A stretch of DNA of 8,120 nt, from contig JAAKFW010000061.1 in the NCBI GenBank assembly GCA_011064905.1, positions 1 to 8,120 of the forward strand, written 5' to 3'. Each line of letters begins with the position of its first letter. The stretch's first letter is position 1. The notes under the pieces are model-generated. The model was not told where the DNA came from, ran no database searches, and worked only from the letters and a program-made list of their open reading frames with translations. Shown in pieces: positions 1-5,821 of this stretch. Source of the stretch: Candidatus Anoxychlamydiales bacterium. GTDB taxonomy: Bacteria; Chlamydiota; Chlamydiia; Chlamydiales; SM23-39. The translations under genes were made by a program, and so were the position numbers.

Positions 1-182
1 CCATTTAATTTTACTTTATCTCTAGTATGAATTGTAACTTCTTCATAATTCAGATTGTTTATTAGATAATTTCTTGAATATTCTAATGCATCTTTAGTAA
101 ATGATTCAGAAACATATTTTCCAAATCTAGTTCCGATAAGTTGCGCTGGAAGAATTGGAAGACTTACTAATTTTGAAATCAT
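1..182 (-). CDS. Partial CDS, N-terminus of an uncharacterised protein (possible alpha/beta hydrolase fold)
   Basis: An open frame starts at the ATG at 182-180 and runs 60 codons without a stop to the left edge, so the C-terminus is missing. The protein begins MISKLVSLPILPAQLIG and its last visible residues are VTIHTRDKVKLNG. That end resembles the 'T.DG..L.G' strand that often opens alpha/beta hydrolase domains, including the chlamydial CHLPS 43 kDa-like proteins; this is a weak resemblance, not an identification. There is no signal peptide or clear membrane segment in the visible part. Codon use is AT-rich like the neighbours. It lies downstream of tatD on the same strand, 115 bases away, across an AT-rich gap in which I see no strong terminator. 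The upstream sequence has no good Shine-Dalgarno. The reading frame itself is moderately sure; the function is open. Confidence 0.6.
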   Translation of the reverse strand, partial: MISKLVSLPILPAQLIGTRFGKYVSESFTKDALEYSRNYLINNLNYEEVTIHTRDKVKLN

Positions 183-297
183 TTTACTTAAATCTTAAAT
201 TTTTTGTTTTTATAATGCTGATATTTTAACTTTATTTTAGTATAAAAGAAATTAATTTAAGAAAAACTATTAAGATTAAAATTTATTTTTTAAAGGC

Positions 298-1059
298 TCA
301 AGAAAAGAAAAATTTATTAGCATTATCAAAAGTTATTTTTGCAATTTCTTCTAAACTTTTATTTTTAATATTTGCGATAACCTCTGCTGTTTCAACAACA
401 TTAGCAGGTTCATTTTTCTGGCCTCTTTTAGATTGGGGAGAGAGAAAGGGAGCGTCTGTCTCTATTAAAATACTTTCAATTGGAATGTTTTTTAAAACAT
501 CTCTAAGATCAGATGAGTTTTTAAAAGTTATAATCCCACTAAAAGATATGAGCCAGCCTCTATCTAATACTTTTTTAGCTTCTTTTTCAGTTCCCGTAAA
601 ACAGTGTAAAACAGCTCTTTTGAGTTCAACTTTATCTGCTATTTTAAAAATATCTTCAAAGGCATCTCTTGCATGAATAATTAGCGGTAAATTAGTTTCT
701 TTTGCAAGTTCTAAATAGTTTGTAAAAAACAGCTTTTGAAACTCTTTTTTTTCAAAACCATAAAAATAATCAAGACCCGTCTCCCCTATAGCTATTAATT
801 TTTTATTTAACGCTGCCTTTTTAACATCTTCAAACAAGATATCATTATCATTATCAGCTCCATGAGGAGTTGTAGCAGCTGCTGCAAAAACAAAATCGTA
901 TTTTTTAGATAGCTCTAGCCCTCTATCTAAAGATCCTAAATCAGTGCAGATATTTATAATTTTTGTGACATTAGCACCTTTAGCTCTTTTTATGATTTCA
1001 TCTAGATTTTCATAATCACCTTCGCCTGTTAGATGAGCATGTGAGTCAAAAAATTCCAT
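298..1059 (-). CDS. tatD: TatD-family metal-dependent hydrolase / DNase
   Basis: This encodes a 253-residue TatD/YcfH-type amidohydrolase-fold enzyme. The family binds two divalent metals, cuts DNA from the 3' end and is thought to act in cytoplasmic DNA repair or turnover. The metal-ligand signatures are all present: DSHAHL at 5-10 (His7, His9), GETGLDY at 92-98 (Glu93), IIHARD at 127-132 (His129), VLHCFTG at 150-156 (His152) and IETDAPFLSP at 199-208 (Asp202). The length matches E. coli TatD (about 260). I chose the ATG at 1059 because family members begin a few residues before D.H.HL. The frame stays open to an ATG at 1116, which would add 19 unrelated residues and would start inside a palindrome. 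A purine-rich GAGAAAG precedes 1059. There is no signal peptide. In C. trachomatis the orthologue (yabD, CT594) also lies close to exbB, here divergently oriented. The real substrate is unknown. Confidence 0.93.
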   Translation of the reverse strand: MEFFDSHAHLTGEGDYENLDEIIKRAKGANVTKIINICTDLGSLDRGLELSKKYDFVFAAAATTPHGADNDNDILFEDVKKAALNKKLIAIGETGLDYFYGFEKKEFQKLFFTNYLELAKETNLPLIIHARDAFEDIFKIADKVELKRAVLHCFTGTEKEAKKVLDRGWLISFSGIITFKNSSDLRDVLKNIPIESILIETDAPFLSPQSKRGQKNEPANVVETAEVIANIKNKSLEEIAKITFDNANKFFFS

Positions 1060-1113
1060 TTTTCTTTCTCTTTTTATAATGACATTTTCGTATGGCGATG
1101 AATTTGTCAAGGA

Positions 1114-1139
1114 CATTTTCGACGTGAACGTCGAAAATG
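1114..1139. repeat. Perfect palindrome (12+12 bp, 2-base centre) in the tatD/tolQ divergent region
   Basis: The arms CATTTTCGACGT (1114-1125) and ACGTCGAAAATG (1128-1139) are exact reverse complements around GA. As RNA this gives an 11 bp stem with a four-base loop. The core CGACGT is GC-rich against very AT-rich surroundings. No T-run follows on either strand, so it is not a classical terminator. A partial extra copy of the left arm (GACATTTTCG) lies at 1081-1090. It could be a binding site for a dimeric regulator, or a leader-RNA stem. I do not recognise it as a known operator. Confidence 0.7.
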
Positions 1140-1172
1140 CCAGAGCTCAAACCATTAATAAAGTGGCATTTT
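1134..1172. repeat. Second inverted repeat sharing an arm with the palindrome
   Basis: AAAATGCCA (1134-1142) and TGGCATTTT (1164-1172) are exact 9-base reverse complements with a 21-base loop. The left arm overlaps the right arm of the 1114-1139 palindrome by six bases (1134-1139), so the two stems cannot form together. On the plus strand the second stem is followed by eight A, not T, so it is no terminator in the tolQ direction. An attenuator-like switch is possible, but this rests on base pairing alone. Confidence 0.45.
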
Positions 1173-1183
1173 AAAAAAAACAC

Positions 1184-1211
1184 CTTTCATTTAATACATT
1201 TGCTTTAATAC
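1184..1211 (+). promoter_or_regulatory. tolQ: Candidate promoter for the tol-pal operon
   Basis: TGCTTTAAT at 1201-1209 matches an extended -10 (TGnTATAAT) at all but one position. In an alternative register TAATAC at 1206-1211 serves as the -10, with a weak -35-like CTTTCA at 1184-1189 and a 16-base spacer. Either would start transcription about 35-45 bases before the tolQ ATG. The region is so AT-rich that chance matches are likely. The -35 is poor, as is usual for chlamydial sigma-66 promoters. Confidence 0.25.
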
Positions 1212-1256
1212 AAATCTCAAAGTGTGTCAAGATATAGAAAAAAATGAGATTTTATT

Positions 1257-1964
1257 ATGATTGCAATGTCTCCTATACTAAATGCTTATTTTCAAGCAGA
1301 TCTTTTTGGTAAATTTATCTTTTTTTCACTATTTATTTTATCTATAGCTTCTTGGGTAATACTTTTACATAAAATGTATTTAGCTAAAAAACTAAAATTA
1401 TTAAATTCGAGTTTTGAAAAAAAAGTTCAAGCAAATAACGAAAATATTTTATCGATAACCATTAACTCAAATCTTACATACCCCTATTTAAATATTTATA
1501 AAAGCTTGAAAGATAAAACCTTAGAAATTTTAAATAAGAATCGTTTTTTTATAAACGAGAAAAAAAAGGTGTATATGTCTAGCAAAGATATAGAGCTTAT
1601 AGATTCACATTTAGATGTTGAAATTTTAAAACAGACAAAACTTTTAGAAAAAAATTTATTTATACTTCCTACAGTTGTAACTTTAGGGCCATTTTTAGGG
1701 CTTTTAGGTACAGTTTGGGGGATTTTAATAACTTTTAATTCACTTCAAACTCAGTCTTTATTGAATAACAATACTAGTATATTATCTGGTCTTTCTATGG
1801 CTCTCTCTACAACAGTTGTGGGCCTTATGGTTGCCATACCAGCTCTTATTGCATATAACTATTTGAAGAATTGGATAAAAAATTTTAGAAGCGACATGTT
1901 ACATTTTTCACATGAATTAATAACAACTTTAGAAATTCAATATAGAAGCGTTGATGTAAAATAA
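1257..1964 (+). CDS. tolQ: TolQ/ExbB-type proton channel protein
   Basis: This is a 235-residue inner-membrane protein of the MotA/TolQ/ExbB family. It pairs with TolR to turn proton flow into movement of the TolA-like protein. Three membrane segments are visible: about 16-38, 135-160 and 176-203, with a charged cytoplasmic region (39-130) between the first two, as usual for TolQ. The family signatures are clear: GPFLGLLGTVWGI at 144-156, and SMALSTTVVGLMVAIPALI at 180-198 with the Thr pair at 185-186 that lines the proton path in relatives. The ATG at 1257 is taken as start; a second ATG at 1266 is possible, and the Shine-Dalgarno is weak (TGAG 8 bases upstream). It is first in the operon and ends 3 bases before tolR. 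TolQ rather than ExbB is chosen because tolB and pal follow; chlamydial genomes often label the orthologue exbB. Confidence 0.93.
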   Translation: MIAMSPILNAYFQADLFGKFIFFSLFILSIASWVILLHKMYLAKKLKLLNSSFEKKVQANNENILSITINSNLTYPYLNIYKSLKDKTLEILNKNRFFINEKKKVYMSSKDIELIDSHLDVEILKQTKLLEKNLFILPTVVTLGPFLGLLGTVWGILITFNSLQTQSLLNNNTSILSGLSMALSTTVVGLMVAIPALIAYNYLKNWIKNFRSDMLHFSHELITTLEIQYRSVDVK

Positions 1965-1967
1965 TAT

Positions 1968-2381
1968 ATGAGAAAAAAAAAGTTTCTACAAAGCTCTAGT
2001 GAGCTCGATGAAAATTTAATTAATTTAACACCTCTTATTGATGTTGTTTTTGTTGTATTAATTTCATTTATTTTAATAGCTCCTCTTTTAGAAGTAGATC
2101 ATATAAATTTGGCTGAAGGCTCTGCTAAAAGCGATAAAAACATTGAACAAACTACAATTATTTTAAAGGTAAAAGAAGATAATTCTATATTGATAAATAA
2201 TAGATTAGTGACTCTTCTAGAGCTACAAGATCTCTTAAAAGAAAAAAAAAGATCAAATCCCAATCAAATCCCACAGTTATATCATGATAAAAAAGCTACA
2301 TTTGGCTCATATCAATCCATTAAAAATCTAGTAGAGCTCGCAGGATTTGAAAAGCTAGATGTTGTCTTGCAACCTGATTAA
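1968..2381 (+). CDS. tolR: TolR/ExbD-type motor protein
   Basis: This is a 137-residue ExbD/TolR family protein with a short cytoplasmic N-terminus, one membrane helix (about 24-44) and a periplasmic domain. The signature INLTPLIDVVFVVLISF at 18-34 carries the essential membrane aspartate at residue 25, equivalent to Asp23 of E. coli TolR, which is protonated during the power stroke. The C-terminal part (about 60-137) has the usual strand-helix pattern, with a late LVELAGFEKLDVVLQ segment like the 'a...G...v.l.t' end of the family. Length is typical (about 140). It starts 3 bases after tolQ without a visible Shine-Dalgarno, so its translation is probably coupled to tolQ. It works as the partner of TolQ in the inner membrane. 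Confidence 0.92.
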   Translation: MRKKKFLQSSSELDENLINLTPLIDVVFVVLISFILIAPLLEVDHINLAEGSAKSDKNIEQTTIILKVKEDNSILINNRLVTLLELQDLLKEKKRSNPNQIPQLYHDKKATFGSYQSIKNLVELAGFEKLDVVLQPD

Positions 2382-2396
2382 AAAATTTTAAGATTT

Positions 2397-3077
2397 ATGA
2401 AAAGAAGACCCAATCTATTTAAGATCAATAAAAAAACAATCTATAGAGTTATAATTTTTCACATAATAGTCATTTTATGTTTAGTGATTCCATTTAGATC
2501 TTTAAAAAAACAAAAAAAACAAAGTTTAATAATAAATAATATTATATTAAAGCCGGAGATAAAACCTATAGCAAAACAAACTTTTATAAAAAAAGCCCCT
2601 ACAAGACCCATTCCAGTAAAAAAAACTCCTATTCAAAAAAAAACAGCTCTAAAAAAAGCAGTTCCTATCGATAACCAAAAATACTTATCTCTTTTAGATA
2701 AACTAGAAAAACAAATAAATGACTTAGATGATAAAAAAGAGATCATAAAAACATCTGATCTTAGAATACCTAAAAAAGTAAAGCCCTTGAGCTTTGATCA
2801 AAAAATTGAAGAGGCCTCATTTGATAATTTTTCTAAATTTAAACAGATTTTGGTAAAAGAGCTGCAAGACAATTTAAATCTTCCCGAATATGGTGAAGTA
2901 AGAATTTCGTTTATAATACATCCAGAAGGAAAAATAACAGATGTTTTGATTTTGGATTCAAAAAGCGAAATAAATCAAAGTTATTTAAAAAATAGCTTAT
3001 ATGAGATATCATTTAAAAATATGGAAAAAGTATTTCAAGAAAAGCAAAAACTAATTGTGATTTTTAAAAATGATTAG
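2397..3077 (+). CDS. TolA/TonB-like periplasm-spanning protein
   Basis: This 226-residue protein has the build of TolA or TonB: a basic N-terminus, one membrane anchor (about 15-34), a Lys/Pro-rich linker (about 52-90, with repeated K-K and K-P pairs), a charged helical stretch (about 93-120) and a C-terminal globular domain (about 145-226). The C-terminal part, with NLPEYGEVRISFIIHPEGKI at 161-180 followed by LDSKSE, resembles the TonB/TolA C-terminal fold. His22 sits in the anchor, as does the functional His of E. coli TolA and TonB; the paired Ser four residues earlier is Val here. Its place between tolR and tolB makes it the likely link from the TolQR motor to TolB and Pal. It is much shorter than E. 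coli TolA (421 residues) and closer to TonB in size. It corresponds by position to C. trachomatis CT598. The last 8 bases overlap tolB. Role is inferred from architecture and context. Confidence 0.8.
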   Translation: MKRRPNLFKINKKTIYRVIIFHIIVILCLVIPFRSLKKQKKQSLIINNIILKPEIKPIAKQTFIKKAPTRPIPVKKTPIQKKTALKKAVPIDNQKYLSLLDKLEKQINDLDDKKEIIKTSDLRIPKKVKPLSFDQKIEEASFDNFSKFKQILVKELQDNLNLPEYGEVRISFIIHPEGKITDVLILDSKSEINQSYLKNSLYEISFKNMEKVFQEKQKLIVIFKND

Positions 3078-4434
3078 CTTCAAAAAAATCTATATTTTAC
3101 TTACATTAGCAAGCTCTGTTTTTTTAAACTCTATTTTTGCAAATGCAGAAATAGAAGTAGCTTTGTCTACAAAAAACTCGATAAAGCCTTTATATCTCTC
3201 AAAAATTTTCAACGAAGGCTCTGAATTTGAAAACTCTTATTTAGAAAATTTAGCGAAAGTTTTGAAATTTGATTTAGATAATAGTGGTTTTACAAAAGTT
3301 TTAAAAACTGAATATCAAAATGATTTTAAAATATCACACTTCGATACAGACATAGCATTTGATTCATCTTTTTGGAACAATAAAAAAGTAGCGATCGTCG
3401 TTAAATCTCAAGCGATAAAAAAAACTCTAAAAACTTTTGTATATAATGCAAATAATAATATTTTAAAAACATTTGAATTAGAACTTTCTGGTAATTTAAA
3501 CATCGACAGAGTGAAAATTCACTCACTTTGTGATAATATTCAAGAGATCTTATTTGGACAAAAAGGTATTTTTTCATCGAAAATATTATATTCGGTTAGA
3601 TCAAAAAACGAACTTAAAAAAAATCTTAAATGGCAATCTGAAATATGGATCTCGGATATCGATGGTGAAAATGCAAAAAAATTAACAGATCAAAATAGCT
3701 ATTTAGTCCATCCACTTTTTATTCCAAATAGCAAAAATGAATATCTTTATATCTCATATTTAAATGGTCCTCCAAAAATTCATAAAGGATCATTTGCCAA
3801 TCCAAAAGAGAGTCGGCCAATTATAAAATTAAGAGGTAATCAGCTACTTCCCTCTATTTCAAAAAATGGAGATAAACTAGCTTTTATCTCTGATGCAGCA
3901 GGAGGCCCAGATCTATTTTTACAACATTTTGATGATAACTTTCTGCCAATCGGAAAACCTCTTCAGCTTTTTTCTTATCCAAGATCTACACAAGCATCTC
4001 CAACATTTTCTCCGGATGGTCAAAAACTTGCCTTTGTATCTGATAAAGATGGCGGTGTTAGAATATATGTAATTGCTATTTCAGATAATGTTTATACAAG
4101 AAAAAGACCTGTTGCACATTTAATTACTAAAAAAAACAGAGAAAATGTAACACCATCTTGGTCGAAAGATGGTAAAAAATTAGCTTTTAGTGCTAAAATT
4201 AATAATATCAGGCAAATATGTATATATGACTTTGAAAAAAACGAAGAATGGCAACTAACTCATGGAACTAAGAACAAAGAAAATCCTTTTTGGGCAAAAG
4301 ACAATCTACATCTTATATTCAACACAGAAGATACAAATGAGACAGAGCTATATTTAATAAATATTAATCAAAAAGAAGCTGTAAAAATTACAAAAAACGA
4401 AGGAAAAAAAAGATTTCCTTCGTTTGAACCCTAA
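3070..4434 (+). CDS. tolB: TolB, periplasmic beta-propeller of the Tol-Pal system
   Basis: This 454-residue protein is exported by a Sec signal peptide (1-26, cleavage likely after ANA). The mature N-terminus EIEVALSTK lies where other TolB proteins have the 'TolB box' that contacts TolA. An N-terminal alpha/beta domain (about 27-160) precedes a WD40-like PD40 beta-propeller (about 165-454). Propeller blades show as repeats: SISKNGDKLAFISD (262-275), FSPDGQKLAFVSD (313-325), WSKDGKKLAFSA (364-375) and FWAKDNLHLIFNT (407-419). The protein binds Pal at the outer membrane and hands the link to the TolA-like protein. Length fits the family (about 430). The start at 3070 overlaps the previous gene by 8 bases and has no separate Shine-Dalgarno, indicating translational coupling. 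A 12 bp hairpin lies in the last codons. Confidence 0.95.
   Translation: MISFKKIYILLTLASSVFLNSIFANAEIEVALSTKNSIKPLYLSKIFNEGSEFENSYLENLAKVLKFDLDNSGFTKVLKTEYQNDFKISHFDTDIAFDSSFWNNKKVAIVVKSQAIKKTLKTFVYNANNNILKTFELELSGNLNIDRVKIHSLCDNIQEILFGQKGIFSSKILYSVRSKNELKKNLKWQSEIWISDIDGENAKKLTDQNSYLVHPLFIPNSKNEYLYISYLNGPPKIHKGSFANPKESRPIIKLRGNQLLPSISKNGDKLAFISDAAGGPDLFLQHFDDNFLPIGKPLQLFSYPRSTQASPTFSPDGQKLAFVSDKDGGVRIYVIAISDNVYTRKRPVAHLITKKNRENVTPSWSKDGKKLAFSAKINNIRQICIYDFEKNEEWQLTHGTKNKENPFWAKDNLHLIFNTEDTNETELYLININQKEAVKITKNEGKKRFPSFEP
4395..4425 (+). repeat. 12 bp perfect hairpin in the 3' end of tolB
   Basis: AAACGAAGGAAA (4395-4406) and TTTCCTTCGTTT (4414-4425) are exact complements around a 7-base loop. 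The hairpin sits inside codons 442-452 of tolB, 9 bases before the end of the gene and about 40 before pal. No T-run follows, so it is unlikely to end transcription. It could shield the upstream message from 3' exonucleases or act at the tolB-pal junction, the widest gap in the operon. The coding pressure on these residues is weak (Lys/Arg-rich tail), so the pairing may be selected or may be chance in A/T-rich DNA. Confidence 0.5.
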
Positions 4435-4455
4435 AAATAAATAAAAGGGAAAACT

Positions 4456-4461
4456 TAAGGG
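4456..4461 (+). promoter_or_regulatory. pal: Ribosome binding site of pal
   Basis: TAAGGG lies 6 bases before the pal ATG at 4468 and is among the best Shine-Dalgarno matches in the operon. The tolR and tolB starts have none. It supports the chosen start and suggests that pal is initiated independently, at higher rate than its upstream partners. Confidence 0.6.
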
Positions 4462-4467
4462 CAATTT

Positions 4468-5145
4468 ATGAAAAAAATATTTACTTTATTTTTTATATTT
4501 TCACTTCTTGTTTTAACAAGTTGTGAAAGATCTTCAAGTACTTGGGAAAACGTGAAAACGGCAAGTAGATACTTACAAAAGGGAATGAATTCTCTTTGGG
4601 GTAAAGACTCTAATTCATACTGGGTACAAAATGAAGAAGATTTTAAAGGACCGGATGACGAGGATTTTATTCCATTAAATGAAAGAGATTTAAAAGGTGG
4701 TTTTTCCTCATCAGATAAGAACTTTGCTCAACCAAAAGAAAGTTTTGGAGAAGGCGGCGTTCCTGGTTTTGATAATTTTATAACACCTTCTCATTTAGCA
4801 TCTATTTTTAAAAAGGTGCATTTTCTAACAGATGATCATGTACTCAGAGATAAAGAAGATTTAATCATCATTCAGAAAATTGCAAATTATATGAAAAAAA
4901 ATTCAAATGTCTATTTAAATATTGAAGGACATTGCGATGAAAGAGCATCTGCTGCATATAACATGGCGCTTGGAACTAGAAGATCTAATCATTTAAGAGT
5001 TCTTTTAATAAAGCATGGCGTAGATTTTAACAAAATTTACACAATATCATATGGAAGAGAAAAACCTCTTGTAATGGGCCATACTTCGCAAGACTGGCAT
5101 TTAAATAGACGTGGTGAATTTAAAATATTTGAAAAGCAAAGATAA
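4468..5145 (+). CDS. pal: Pal, peptidoglycan-associated outer-membrane lipoprotein
   Basis: This 225-residue lipoprotein has a type II signal peptide with lipobox LTSC (16-19), Cys19 being the lipidated residue. Ser follows Cys at +3, with Glu at +2. A linker of about 85 residues, acidic and rich in Ser/Gly, leads to an OmpA-like domain (about 112-225). The peptidoglycan-binding signature NIEGHCDERASAAYNMALG (151-169) contains Asp157 and Arg172 (in GTRRS), the residues that grip diaminopimelate in relatives; Gly, usual after DER, is Ala160. The end has HLNRRGEF (211-218), typical of Pal. The linker is longer than in E. coli Pal (173 residues in total). Pal anchors the outer membrane to peptidoglycan and binds TolB; it implies at least a thin or septal peptidoglycan in this organism. 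It ends 3 bases before the LysM gene. Confidence 0.95.
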   Translation: MKKIFTLFFIFSLLVLTSCERSSSTWENVKTASRYLQKGMNSLWGKDSNSYWVQNEEDFKGPDDEDFIPLNERDLKGGFSSSDKNFAQPKESFGEGGVPGFDNFITPSHLASIFKKVHFLTDDHVLRDKEDLIIIQKIANYMKKNSNVYLNIEGHCDERASAAYNMALGTRRSNHLRVLLIKHGVDFNKIYTISYGREKPLVMGHTSQDWHLNRRGEFKIFEKQR

Positions 5146-5148
5146 CTC

Positions 5149-5811
5149 ATGAAAACAACAAAATTTTTCTCAATTGCTATTTTAGCAATATCTTTAAGCG
5201 CATGCTCTCCTATGAAATCTTCACCTAAAGAAGAAAAGCACCAATTGGAGCTAACGCTGCATGAACTCCAAACAAATCTAGATGATTTAAGACACGATAT
5301 TAATTGTTTTCATACAGAGATGCAAATAGTTGATGGCAAAGTTAAACATCAAGAAGATGCAACTCAAAATTTAAAACAGCAACATTTAGAAAAACTTCAG
5401 TTAAAAATTGAAAATCTCACAAAACTCTTTAGTGAAATGGAAAATAAAATTTCCTTATTTGAAACCAAATCACATAGTTTGAATTCTAATTTTTCAACTT
5501 TGTCAAATCATGCAAATGAAACGACCTTAGCCCTTACCCAACACAAGGACAAAATAAATGAACTTGAAAAGATCATTTTAAAACAAAATTCTAGATTAGA
5601 AGATATAGCTAAAGTTAAGACCACCCTTGAAGATATTGTAAAAACGATAAAATCTAATAGCTCAAACTATGTAATTTATAAAGTTAGAGCTAAAGACTCA
5701 CTCGAGAAAATTGCAAAAATTAATAACGTAACAGTGGATTCAATAAAACATCTAAATGATTTAGATAACGATCTCATCGTAGTGGGACAAAAACTTAAAA
5801 TTCCAAAGTAA
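5149..5811 (+). CDS. Coiled-coil lipoprotein with C-terminal LysM domain
   Basis: This 220-residue protein starts with a lipoprotein signal peptide, lipobox LSAC (16-19). Residues about 26-168 are almost wholly charged heptad-like helix (for example LELTLHELQTNLDDLRHDI), predicted as a long coiled coil. The C-terminus (about 175-219, VIYKVRAKDSLEKIAKINNV onward, ending VVGQKLKIP) is one LysM domain, which binds GlcNAc-containing chains of peptidoglycan. It is most likely an envelope lipoprotein that reaches from a membrane to the wall. It occupies the position of CpoB/YbgF in proteobacterial tol-pal operons, which also has an N-terminal coiled coil but ends in TPRs. C. trachomatis CT601 is the positional counterpart. 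Asn172-Tyr-Val-Ile is a good junction to LysM. It starts 3 bases after pal, and its stop codon overlaps the Shine-Dalgarno of the next gene. Confidence 0.85.
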   Translation: MKTTKFFSIAILAISLSACSPMKSSPKEEKHQLELTLHELQTNLDDLRHDINCFHTEMQIVDGKVKHQEDATQNLKQQHLEKLQLKIENLTKLFSEMENKISLFETKSHSLNSNFSTLSNHANETTLALTQHKDKINELEKIILKQNSRLEDIAKVKTTLEDIVKTIKSNSSNYVIYKVRAKDSLEKIAKINNVTVDSIKHLNDLDNDLIVVGQKLKIPK

Positions 5812-5814
5812 GGA
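5809..5814 (+). promoter_or_regulatory. Ribosome binding site of the first porin gene
   Basis: TAAGGA lies 7 bases before the ATG at 5822. Its TAA is the stop codon of the LysM gene, so termination of one frame places ribosomes next to the start of the next. This fixes the porin start and argues for co-transcription with the tol-pal genes. Confidence 0.65.
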
Positions 5815-5821
5815 AAACGAT

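Noticed and set aside
183..297. Promoter or terminator between tatD and the partial gene
   Set aside because: TATAAA on the minus strand (214-209) has no acceptable -35, and no stem followed by a T-run is visible. The AT-rich content makes single hexamer matches uninformative.
485..676. Plus-strand open frame of 63 codons
   Set aside because: It lies wholly antisense to the well-supported tatD gene and has no recognisable domain or ribosome binding site.
1073..1110. Minus-strand tatD promoter: TTGACA at 1110-1105 with TATAAA at 1078-1073
   Set aside because: The spacing is 26 bases, too long for a sigma-70-type promoter, and the -10 would place the start almost at the ATG. With a 17-base spacer the hexamer is AAATGT, a poor match.
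1060..1116. N-terminal extension of TatD from the ATG at 1116
   Set aside because: The added 19 residues lie before the conserved D.H.HL start of the family, and the ATG sits inside the palindrome at 1114-1139. The ATG at 1059 gives the normal family length.
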